Part shown: positions 7,457 through 14,903 of the stretch, piece by piece | Position numbering within the stretch: the first letter of the stretch is position 1 | How the letters are laid out: every line of letters starts with the position of its first letter | Origin: Desulfotignum sp. | GTDB lineage: Bacteria > Desulfobacterota > Desulfobacteria > Desulfobacterales > Desulfobacteraceae | DNA length: 64,000 nucleotides | Direction of reading: 5' to 3' | Assembly (NCBI GenBank): GCA_011389555.1 | Contig: JAABUD010000289.1 | Coordinates: 1-64,000 of the forward strand | Notes under the pieces: model-generated | Told to the model about the DNA's origin: nothing | The model's database searches: none | The model's input: the letters and a program-made list of their open reading frames with translations, nothing else | Position numbers and translations under genes: made by a program

Positions 7457-8984
7457 GTCCGCTTCCCCCGGATTCCGCCGGCAAAAATATACGTATCTTT
7501 GTGCCGTGGTTTTTCTTTGAATGAACCGCCATTTCCCCGCCATGTCTGACAAAGATCACCCGGCTCATGGCAAGGCTCAGGCCGACCCCCTTTTTCATAT
7601 CCTTTTGTTTCGTGGAAAAATAGGGCAGGCACACCTGATCCAGGACCTGGGGGTCAATGCCGCAGCCGTTGTCCTCGATGACCACCTGAACATACCGGCC
7701 GGGCCCGGGCCGGGTGCCGGAAACATCCTGCTTTTCAACCGGCGTGTCTTCCATGGATATGTTTTCCAGGGTCACCTGGATCCATCCATCGGTTTTCTCT
7801 GCCACTGCCTCACAGGCATTGATGATGACATACTCGAGGGCCCGGGCCATCAACCGGGTATCCACCCGGCACGGCCATATCCCTCTGGGTATCTCGACCC
7901 GGTAGGGAACATCGCTGTCTTGCAGCAGGGACCGGACCACCCTGGCAACCACACGGGTGAGCAGTGAATTTTTCTCCACCGGGGCCCCTTCCCTGGACAG
8001 AAAAGAGATATCCCGGTTCAGTGCCAGGGCGCTGCGGCTGGTTTTCAGGGCATTGGCCAGATACCGCTGCCGCTCCTGGGTGCTTGCGGATGCCGAGGCC
8101 GACAATTGAAGATAATCGGCAATACCGGTCAACAAATTGTCAAAGTCATGGGAGACACCTGTTGAAAAAGTGCTGATCACCGACTGTTCTCTGAATTGGG
8201 TCCGGCGTTCCCGATCCGACATTTCCCGGGATATGTCCAGGGTAATACCATCCACCCGGTCATTGTCATCGGTCTGATTTTGATAAGGGGTGCCGGATTT
8301 TTCAAGTAACCAGACAAACCGGTTGTCCCGGCATTCAAACCGGTACACGATATCCAGCGGGACATGGTCCTGAAACAGCTGTTTACAGGCGTTTCTCACC
8401 TTTTCTTCGTCCGCCGGATGGACCCGGTTCAACCATCCGCTTTTGCCCATTTCCTGAATGCGGTGGACGGAAAAACCGGTGAACCGCTCCACAGCCGGAC
8501 TGATATACGTAAAATCACCATTGGCATCCAGGGTCCACCCGACCATGCCGGGCACATTTTCATGGCCCCGGCTGACCCGTTCCTGCCCTGCCGGCACCGA
8601 AGTCCGGTGCACAAAATCTTTGAGAACCGTGTCGATGGTTTTCAAAAGCCTGGCAGGATCCGCCGGTTTTTTAACCACGGTATAGGCCCCCACTTTCCGG
8701 GCCTGGTGTCTGATTTGGTTTCCATCCCGGGCCGAAGAATAGAAAATAAAAGGAATATGCTTCAGTTTTTCATCCAGTTGACACAGCCGGCAGAACTGGA
8801 ATCCATCCATTTCAGGCATCTGGATATCGGAAATGATCAGGTCACACATATGTTCCTGAAGAAGGCGCAACGCTTTTCCGGCACTCCCGGCGGACAGGAC
8901 GGCATACCCGTTTCGGGTCAGCAGTACCTCAAGGACTTTGAGATTGACCTTGATGTCATCGACAATGAGTATTTTTTTCATCAC
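7431..8984 (-). CDS. Receiver-PAS-histidine kinase
   Basis: 517 residues. Receiver at ~1-120 (KILIVDDIKVNLKVL, ISDIQMPEMDG), PAS at ~145-255, then an NtrB-like dimerisation/phospho-acceptor segment (GVSHDFDNLLTGI, ~280) and HATPase (~380-510; VIEDNGCGI, KKGVGLSLAMSRVI). There are no membrane segments. It is the first gene of a four-gene signalling operon: this kinase, a lone receiver, the hybrid kinase and the REC-HD-GYP. A receiver at the N-terminus means the kinase is itself under phosphorelay control. The signal is unknown. Confidence 0.92.
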   Translation of the reverse strand: MMKKILIVDDIKVNLKVLEVLLTRNGYAVLSAGSAGKALRLLQEHMCDLIISDIQMPEMDGFQFCRLCQLDEKLKHIPFIFYSSARDGNQIRHQARKVGAYTVVKKPADPARLLKTIDTVLKDFVHRTSVPAGQERVSRGHENVPGMVGWTLDANGDFTYISPAVERFTGFSVHRIQEMGKSGWLNRVHPADEEKVRNACKQLFQDHVPLDIVYRFECRDNRFVWLLEKSGTPYQNQTDDNDRVDGITLDISREMSDRERRTQFREQSVISTFSTGVSHDFDNLLTGIADYLQLSASASASTQERQRYLANALKTSRSALALNRDISFLSREGAPVEKNSLLTRVVARVVRSLLQDSDVPYRVEIPRGIWPCRVDTRLMARALEYVIINACEAVAEKTDGWIQVTLENISMEDTPVEKQDVSGTRPGPGRYVQVVIEDNGCGIDPQVLDQVCLPYFSTKQKDMKKGVGLSLAMSRVIFVRHGGEMAVHSKKNHGTKIRIFLPAESGGSGHEKHFDRG

Positions 8985-9304
8985 ATCCTGACCGGGTGTT
9001 GAATAATTAGGCCCGCCATCTTAAATATCACAAAGAGCCATACTAATGATGTCCATCCCCTGTATTCATCGCGGACATGCCGTCAAACAGAACAGTGTAC
9101 GTTAAAGTCAAAACACTACAAAAAACACGGATCAAAGTCAAACGATAAATCATGTGGAACAACGGTGTCACGCTCAGTACTGGGGGAAACTGTTCTCTGT
9201 GATCGACTGGCCCTTTCAACCGACACAGAAATTTGATTGTATTTTAGGAAAGATCTGTGATAAAATAGATAAAAATAATCATCCCGCCCCTTTCAAAAAA
9301 AATA
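8985..9304. other. Intergenic region between the signalling operon and the PEP-CTERM genes
   Basis: Divergent AT-rich spacer. It must hold the promoter of the kinase operon on the minus strand, but I could not pick a convincing -35/-10 pair. No open frame of interest was seen. The only clear element is the sigma-54 site that follows at 9305. Confidence 0.5.
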
Positions 9305-9320
9305 TGGCACACCAATTGCA
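9305..9320 (+). promoter_or_regulatory. Near-perfect sigma-54 promoter of the PEP-CTERM genes
   Basis: TGGCACACCAATTGCA matches the -24/-12 consensus TGGCAC-N5-TTGCA in every conserved position. It sits about 75 bases before the ATG of the first PEP-CTERM gene. In bacteria with a PEP-CTERM/exosortase system the sigma-54-dependent regulator PrsR is known to drive such genes, so this fits. Confidence 0.85.
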
Positions 9321-9395
9321 TTAGAATTTTGCAAAGGCAAAAAAAATAATTTGAGATTTCACAACAATGAACTTTAATTTAATAAGGAAAAAAAA

Positions 9396-10082
9396 ATGAA
9401 ACAGCTACTTTATGCCGGACTGGCCGCATTGATGGTCATGTTGTTTTCAGTCAGTGCCACAGCCGCCACCATGGAAGTTACCTGGAATAATTTTGAAAAT
9501 GTTACTTATAATTACGACAATGCGTCAGTTGACAGTCAGGCTGGCGAGTTTGGTGTCACATTGTATGGGGAGGACTGGGATACTTTTTTTTCTACGGTAG
9601 CGTATTGTGTGGATCTAGACCATTTTATCAATGTTTTAGACGACGATGATCCTGTGACACTCAATCCGGTGACCCTTGGCAGCAGCACATATGGCAGCGA
9701 CAACTATCTGCAGTCCGCCTGGTTGATGGATACGTATTCAGCAGGGGCTTCAGGAGATTCGCAACAAGAAGCCGGGCTGCAGCTGGCCATCTGGGGGGCT
9801 GTCTATGGTGACAACTTTTCCTTTGACAATACAACCGGGGATGATGATATCAACTCCTATTACAATGATTACTACAGTTCTTTGAGTGACGAAACCTGGA
9901 ATGACGCTATGTGGTCCTCTCTTGGCTACAATTATGCCGTGACCACCTACGGCGATGGCATCGATGCTCAGGAACTTCTCGTTCAACTGGATCCGGTTCC
10001 GGAGCCCGGCACCATGCTGTTGCTGGGAATGGGCATTGCCGGGTTGGGAGCGGCCGGCAGGAAACGGTTCAGGAAAAATTAA
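9396..10082 (+). CDS. PEP-CTERM sorting domain protein, first of three
   Basis: 228 residues. A Sec signal peptide (MKQLLYAGLAALMVMLFSVSATAA) is followed by an Asp/Tyr/Asn-rich, low-Lys mature region with no recognised enzyme fold, then the tripartite sorting tag: VPEPGTM, a hydrophobic helix (LLLGMGIAGLGAA) and basic GRKRFRKN. Such proteins are cut and probably glycan-linked by an exosortase (EpsH/XrtA type) at the outer surface, in bacteria that make exopolysaccharide. RBS AAGGAAA precedes the ATG. Expression should depend on RpoN. The exosortase is not in this window. Confidence 0.9.
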   Translation: MKQLLYAGLAALMVMLFSVSATAATMEVTWNNFENVTYNYDNASVDSQAGEFGVTLYGEDWDTFFSTVAYCVDLDHFINVLDDDDPVTLNPVTLGSSTYGSDNYLQSAWLMDTYSAGASGDSQQEAGLQLAIWGAVYGDNFSFDNTTGDDDINSYYNDYYSSLSDETWNDAMWSSLGYNYAVTTYGDGIDAQELLVQLDPVPEPGTMLLLGMGIAGLGAAGRKRFRKN

Positions 10083-10128
10083 TCGCAGTGATTTCAGGCC
10101 CTGGAATATTGGTAAGCGTTTATTATTT

Positions 10129-10156
10129 TTGACAAAACCAGTTATTGAATTATAAT
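10129..10156 (+). promoter_or_regulatory. Sigma-70 promoter before the second PEP-CTERM gene
   Basis: Perfect TTGACA (10129-10134) and perfect TATAAT (10151-10156) with a 16-base spacer. It implies that the second gene can be made without the upstream sigma-54 promoter. A short dyad, TGTGA-CAACA-TCACA, lies just downstream at 10179-10193 and could be an operator. Confidence 0.7.
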
Positions 10157-10228
10157 ATTGCATATGAAGCAAAGCGATTGTGACAACATCACAGAAACCA
10201 ATTTACCCTCAAGTTGAGGAGGAAAAAT

Positions 10229-11002
10229 ATGAAACGGCGATCAATTTATCTGTTGTTGTTTATTTTCTGGATCACAGGCGCTGTCCATGCCAGCACCTGG
10301 ACGATTCAAGACAATTATATTGGAGGTACCATCCTTGAATCAACTTATGACGAAGGATGGGTACATGATGATGGAGATGTCATTGCCTTGTCCGATGAAG
10401 TCAATTACTTTAACATTGAATTTATGACCGTTGCCATTTCAACCAATGGTAATGTGACAGTAGAAATTCAGACAGATTATTCCGATGGCCGTCGTGGAAC
10501 AAACTATGGTGATCTGTTTGTGAGCACTGATGGATGGAGCCCATATGGGGACGTAAACTCTGGATATCCTGACGATGAATTCGGTTTAGGAGAAACTTGG
10601 GAGTATGCTCTGAACACATCATCCAGTAACATTTATTCGGCCAATCGAGACAATATTCAGCAGTCCAATGACGTCATGACAGCACCAACACATCACTACC
10701 GTAACAACCAGGAAGTGCTTTACAATCCCGACGACGATGAAGCATCCCAAGGCTCTTTTGTCTTTTCCCATGCCGGAAACCTTATCAGCTATGCCTTTAA
10801 TCTATCAACGCTGTTCGATCAGGACTGGAGCTGGGAAGATGAACTGGACCTGGGATTTCACTGGACTATGACCTGTGCCAATGACGTTATTCAAGGCGGC
10901 ATCCACAAAGCAGCTGTCCCGGAACCCGCCACCATGCTGCTTTTGGGGCTGGGTATTGCCGGCCTTGGGGCAGCAGGAAGAAAACGTATTAATAGGCGAT
11001 GA
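10229..11002 (+). CDS. PEP-CTERM sorting domain protein, second of three
   Basis: 257 residues from the ATG at 10229, which follows GAGGAGG; a TTG 15 bases upstream lies inside that ribosome site and is rejected. Signal peptide to about residue 22 (ITGAVHAS). The mature part is acidic and resembles the short secreted beta-rich proteins often found with this tag; there is no catalytic motif. The C-terminus has VPEPATM, a hydrophobic LLLGLGIAGLGAA stretch and GRKRINRR. The tag is nearly the same as in the first gene, while the rest is unrelated, so the tag is the shared export address. Confidence 0.9.
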   Translation: MKRRSIYLLLFIFWITGAVHASTWTIQDNYIGGTILESTYDEGWVHDDGDVIALSDEVNYFNIEFMTVAISTNGNVTVEIQTDYSDGRRGTNYGDLFVSTDGWSPYGDVNSGYPDDEFGLGETWEYALNTSSSNIYSANRDNIQQSNDVMTAPTHHYRNNQEVLYNPDDDEASQGSFVFSHAGNLISYAFNLSTLFDQDWSWEDELDLGFHWTMTCANDVIQGGIHKAAVPEPATMLLLGLGIAGLGAAGRKRINRR

Positions 11003-11108
11003 AAATTTTAAGAAGTAAATTATTTTGATTCAACACATGACATTTTTTGACAAAATCATGACAAATACTGTCGAACATGTATCCAATTTTTTCAAAAGGA
11101 GGCGGACA

Positions 11109-11696
11109 ATGAAACCGTTATATACAAAAATATCAATTATTTTGTGCACTCTGTTTTTATGGGCAGGAATGAGTGTGGCAGACGTGATCCATATCGGCAC
11201 TTTTTCTGGAAATGACAACGATGCCAATCATGTGAGCTCCTTGGTGAATTATTACCATGAACCAAACACGGATCTTCCCGTGCAGTTGACTCTGCTGGGA
11301 AAATGGGAATCGGAAGATGGGAAATGGGAATCTTGGGATAACACCAAAGGTCCGAAATTCTATGGCAGCTTTCTTACCGGTGGCACAAGAGACGAATCGG
11401 GCATCATATCTGGCAACTGGGATGCCGGCGAAGACTGGTCTGCATCTGATCCCATCTACTATAGTTTCAAAGCCTCAAATGATTTTGCACTTTATTACGC
11501 CAATGGGGAAACCAGCGGAAACTGGACAATTGACTGGACGGCAGGAAATAGTGGCAAAAGTCCTGACTTATCCCACATCTCATTCTGGACAGCTGAAGGA
11601 AACACCAACCCGGTGCCCGAGCCCGGGACCCTGGCCCTGGTGGGACTGGGGCTTGCCGGTATCGCCGGTTACCGGCGCAAACGGCATTCCAGTTAG
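11109..11696 (+). CDS. PEP-CTERM sorting domain protein, third of three
   Basis: 195 residues from the ATG at 11109, chosen for the perfect AAAGGAGG site just before it; the frame is open further upstream without a signal peptide. Signal peptide ends near MSVADV. The mature region is Trp-, Gly- and Asn-rich. The tag reads VPEPGTLALVGLGLAGI, then YRRKRHSS, a slightly different version from the two upstream copies. A strong terminator follows, closing the three-gene group. Confidence 0.9.
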   Translation: MKPLYTKISIILCTLFLWAGMSVADVIHIGTFSGNDNDANHVSSLVNYYHEPNTDLPVQLTLLGKWESEDGKWESWDNTKGPKFYGSFLTGGTRDESGIISGNWDAGEDWSASDPIYYSFKASNDFALYYANGETSGNWTIDWTAGNSGKSPDLSHISFWTAEGNTNPVPEPGTLALVGLGLAGIAGYRRKRHSS

Positions 11697-11718
11697 AGAT
11701 TTTCATACTCGCTTTCTT

Positions 11719-11756
11719 CCGGTGGATGGATTTTTTCCATTCACCGGTTTTTTTTT
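11719..11756 (+). terminator. Intrinsic terminator after the PEP-CTERM group
   Basis: Arms CCGGTGGATGGA (11719-11730) and TCCATTCACCGG (11736-11747) pair with one mismatch around a T-rich loop, followed by a run of nine T's. Confidence 0.85.
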
Positions 11757-11838
11757 ATCCTTTTATGAAAGTGTTACGTGAATATTTGACTGCTTATACG
11801 TTCTTTATTGGTTGTGGCCTCTCGGGCCATGATTTTCA

Positions 11839-11867
11839 TTGACAAACCCGGCTGATTCGTATATAGA
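11839..11867 (+). promoter_or_regulatory. Strong sigma-70 promoter of fusA
   Basis: TTGACA (11839-11844), a 17-base spacer and TATAGA (11862-11867). The leader to the ATG at 12043 is about 170 bases and contains no further gene. Confidence 0.75.
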
Positions 11868-12042
11868 ATCTTTTTTTTCATGGGCTGAGTGTAACCTGAC
11901 AATTCAATTATAAAACCATCGCAACATAACAGTAGCTGAACCCGGAAAAATGGACCGCCTTTTGTCGGCAGACGGTTGCGTTCGTTGAACCAGTGACCTG
12001 CCGGGCTTCGGGCAAATTATTATTCATGAAGGATGATGTAAA

Positions 12043-14121
12043 ATGATCAGAGATTTAAAACGGGTGAGAAATATCGGCATCAGTGCCCATATCGATTCTG
12101 GCAAAACCACCCTGACAGAACGGATTTTATTTTATACGGACCGGATTCACAAAATCAATGAGGTCCGGGGAAAAGACGGCACGGGTGCGGTCATGGACTC
12201 CATGGACCTGGAAAGAGAACGCGGTATCACCATTGCATCGGCTGCCACGTATTGTGAATGGAAAAAACACAATATCAACCTCATCGATACCCCGGGACAC
12301 GTGGATTTCACCGTGGAAGTGGAACGGTCGTTGCGGGTGCTGGACGGGGTGGTGCTCATTTTGTGCTCGGTTGCCGGGGTTCAGTCACAGTCCATCACCG
12401 TGGATCAGCAGATGAAACGCTATGAAGTGCCGTGTATCGCCTTTGTCAACAAATGTGACCGGTCCGGTGCCAACCCGGCCAAGGTGGCCAGACAGCTGAA
12501 AACCAAACTGGGCCACAATTCCGTGTTGATGCAGCTGCCCATCGGGGTGGAGGACAAACACGAAGGCGTGGTGGACCTGGTGGCCATGAAAGCCTACTAT
12601 TTCGAAGGTGACCATGGCGAGCAGGTGGCAGTCAAAGACATTCCCGACAATATGCTGGAAGCGGCCAATGAAGCCAGAGAAGAAATGATCGATGCGGCCT
12701 CTTTGTTCTCGGAGGAACTCACCGATGCCATTCTCGAAGAATCGGACATCAGTGAAGACCTGATCAAAAAAGCCGTGAGAAACGGCGTGATGGGCAGACA
12801 TATCACACCGGTATTTTTGGGTTCCGCATACAAGAACAAAGCGATCCAGCCGCTGCTGGATGCCGTGATCGATTATCTGCCCTCCCCGCTGAACATTCAG
12901 AACGAGGCCATCGACCTGGACAACAACGAAGAAAGTGTGATCCTGGAAAGCGACTTTGACAAACCCACCGTGGCTCTTGCGTTCAAACTCGAGGACGGCC
13001 AGTATGGCCAGCTGACCTATATTCGGGTGTATCAGGGATGTATCGCCAAAGGCGACACCCTGGTGAACACCCGGGACGGCAAAAAAATCAAAGCCGGCCG
13101 GCTCATCCGCATGCATGCCTCCCAGATGGAAGATGTGGAGGAAATCCCTGCCGGCCATATCGGTGCCATGTTCGGCATTGACTGTGCCTCCGGAGACACA
13201 TTCGTATCGCCGGTCATCAACTACTCCATGCTGGCCATGCATGTGATGGAACCGGTCATATCCCTCTCCATCGTGCCCAAGGACAACAAGGCCCAGATCA
13301 ACATGTCCAAGGCATTGAACCGGTTCACCAAGGAAGACCCCACTTTCAAGACCTATGTGGATCATGAGACAGGTGAGACAATTATCCAGGGCATGGGCGA
13401 GCTGCATCTGGAAGTGTATGTGGAACGCATGAAACGGGAATACAAGGCAGAAGTCACCACCGGGGCCCCCCGGGTCGCCTACCGGGAAACCATCACCCAG
13501 AAGGCCCTGTTCAACTACACCCATAAAAAACAGACCGGTGGGGCCGGCCAGTTCGGTCGCGTGGCCGGATTTCTCGAACCGTGTGAGGAGGAGTTTGAAT
13601 TTGTCAACAAGATCACCGGGGGCCGGATTCCCACCCAGTATATTCCGGCCTGTGAAAAAGGATTTGCCGGCTGCATGACAAAGGGCCCCAAACTGGAATT
13701 CCCGGTGACCGGTGTGCGGGTGACGATCGATGACGGAGCGTTCCATGCGGTGGACTCATCGGAAATGGCGTTCCAGGCCGCTGCCCGGGGGGCATTCCTG
13801 GAAGGGTACATGAAAGCCAGACCCGTGGTCAAGGAACCCATCATGAAAGTGGTCATCGAGACCCCCAATGAATTCCAGGGGTCCTGCATGGGGTTGATCA
13901 ATCAACGCCGGGGAATCATCCAGGGATCCCAGGAAGAGGGGGTCATGTCGGTGATTGAAAGTCAGGTGCCCTTGTCGGAAATGTTCGGTTTTTCCACGGT
14001 CCTCAGGTCCGCCACCCAGGGAAAGGCCCAGTTCACCATGGAATTTTCTTCCTATAAACAGGTTCCCCAATCCATTGCCGAAGAAATCATCAAACAGAAA
14101 CAGGAAGAAAACAAAGCCTAA
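12043..14121 (+). CDS. fusA: Elongation factor G, mitochondrial-like (spdEFG1) type
   Basis: 692 residues, full length. It is a GTPase that moves tRNAs and mRNA through the ribosome. G1 reads [10 protein letters not shown] (most bacterial EF-G have AHIDAGKTT), switch II is DTPGHVDFT and G4 is NKCD. Domains II-V follow, with the domain IV loop [14 protein letters not shown]. The N-terminal stretches [19 protein letters not shown] and [15 protein letters not shown] match mitochondrial EF-G1 far better than E. coli EF-G. This fits the spdEFG1 subfamily described for spirochaetes, planctomycetes and delta-proteobacteria, which does translocation. It stands outside any str operon, with its own promoter, and is followed by a P-loop protein. 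Confidence 0.95.
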   Translation: MIRDLKRVRNIGISAHIDSGKTTLTERILFYTDRIHKINEVRGKDGTGAVMDSMDLERERGITIASAATYCEWKKHNINLIDTPGHVDFTVEVERSLRVLDGVVLILCSVAGVQSQSITVDQQMKRYEVPCIAFVNKCDRSGANPAKVARQLKTKLGHNSVLMQLPIGVEDKHEGVVDLVAMKAYYFEGDHGEQVAVKDIPDNMLEAANEAREEMIDAASLFSEELTDAILEESDISEDLIKKAVRNGVMGRHITPVFLGSAYKNKAIQPLLDAVIDYLPSPLNIQNEAIDLDNNEESVILESDFDKPTVALAFKLEDGQYGQLTYIRVYQGCIAKGDTLVNTRDGKKIKAGRLIRMHASQMEDVEEIPAGHIGAMFGIDCASGDTFVSPVINYSMLAMHVMEPVISLSIVPKDNKAQINMSKALNRFTKEDPTFKTYVDHETGETIIQGMGELHLEVYVERMKREYKAEVTTGAPRVAYRETITQKALFNYTHKKQTGGAGQFGRVAGFLEPCEEEFEFVNKITGGRIPTQYIPACEKGFAGCMTKGPKLEFPVTGVRVTIDDGAFHAVDSSEMAFQAAARGAFLEGYMKARPVVKEPIMKVVIETPNEFQGSCMGLINQRRGIIQGSQEEGVMSVIESQVPLSEMFGFSTVLRSATQGKAQFTMEFSSYKQVPQSIAEEIIKQKQEENKA

Positions 14122-14146
14122 GACCGAAATATCAAGGAGAGGGAAT

Positions 14147-14839
14147 ATGTTAAAAAAAGATCTCAATCTCAGAAGCCCCATTGAAAAAATCATGGGCATC
14201 GACACTATTATCGACAGCAAATTCGGTGCCGTGCTCTCCAGAGCCGGCGTGGGCAAAACCCGTTTTCTGGTCCAGATTGCACTGACACAGCTGCTGGCGG
14301 ACCAGAAAATCGTTCATGTCAGCCTGGATGATTCCATGGGAAAAATCAACCTGCGCTACAACGAAGGATACACCAACCTGGTGGACAGCATCGGGTATGT
14401 GGATCCCCAGAAAGCCGTGCGGCTGTGGGACGATATCAGCCTCAACAAAGTGGGCATCAGCTACAATGACGCCACATTCGACACCGATAAACTCAAGGAC
14501 TACCTGAAAAGCTTTAAAAAAGCCGAGCTGCCCATGCCGTCGATGATCATCATCGACGGTCTCAATTTTGATGAAGACATTACCGATACTCTGGAAAACC
14601 TGCAGGCATTGAATCAGGAATTTTCCACGTCCATATGGTTTGCCATGCAGACCCACCGGGACGAGGCCATGGCAAAAGACGGATATCCGGTACAGCTGGA
14701 AACCCGAAAAGACCTGTTTGACAAGGCCCTGTTCCTGCAACCGGTGAACAACAAAATTCAGGCGGTCGTACTCAAGGACGGCAGCAGAACCGACCAGTCA
14801 TTTCTTCTGGACCCGGCCACCATGATGCTGGTGGAATAA
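14147..14839 (+). CDS. P-loop (RecA/KaiC-like) ATPase of unknown function
   Basis: 230 residues from the ATG at 14147, which has AAGGAG seven bases before it; the frame is open into fusA but that part is shadow. A glycine-rich loop (LSRAGVGKTRFL, ~26-38) is followed by a RecA/KaiC-like core with a Walker B-like strand (MIIIDGLNF, ~140). The P-loop starts with Ser where Ala or Gly is usual. The protein is cytoplasmic, with no membrane or DNA-binding motif. It starts 25 bases after fusA and is probably co-transcribed. I recall similar proteins only as conserved hypotheticals in Desulfobacterales; no function is known to me. Confidence 0.8.
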   Translation: MLKKDLNLRSPIEKIMGIDTIIDSKFGAVLSRAGVGKTRFLVQIALTQLLADQKIVHVSLDDSMGKINLRYNEGYTNLVDSIGYVDPQKAVRLWDDISLNKVGISYNDATFDTDKLKDYLKSFKKAELPMPSMIIIDGLNFDEDITDTLENLQALNQEFSTSIWFAMQTHRDEAMAKDGYPVQLETRKDLFDKALFLQPVNNKIQAVVLKDGSRTDQSFLLDPATMMLVE

Positions 14840-14849
14840 GACATTTGAA

Positions 14850-14896
14850 ACATTTCAGTGATGTGGGGCCGACCTGGCCCCACATCACTGAAATGT
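14850..14896. repeat. Perfect 21-bp inverted repeat between convergent genes
   Basis: Arms at 14850-14870 and 14876-14896 are perfectly complementary around a 5-base loop (GACCT). The hairpin sits exactly between the stops of the P-loop gene (14839) and the convergent acyltransferase gene (14904). It lacks a long T-run on either side, so it may be a bidirectional terminator or an mRNA 3' stabiliser. Confidence 0.85.
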
Positions 14897-14903
14897 CTGG
14901 CGT

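Noticed and set aside
10179-10193. CRP-like site TGTGA-CAACA-TCACA
   Set aside because: The spacer is five, not six, bases and the flanks do not fit; noted only as a possible operator.
12385-13746. 453-codon open frame opposite fusA
   Set aside because: Composition (His/Phe/Gly-rich) and full overlap with EF-G show it to be antisense shadow.
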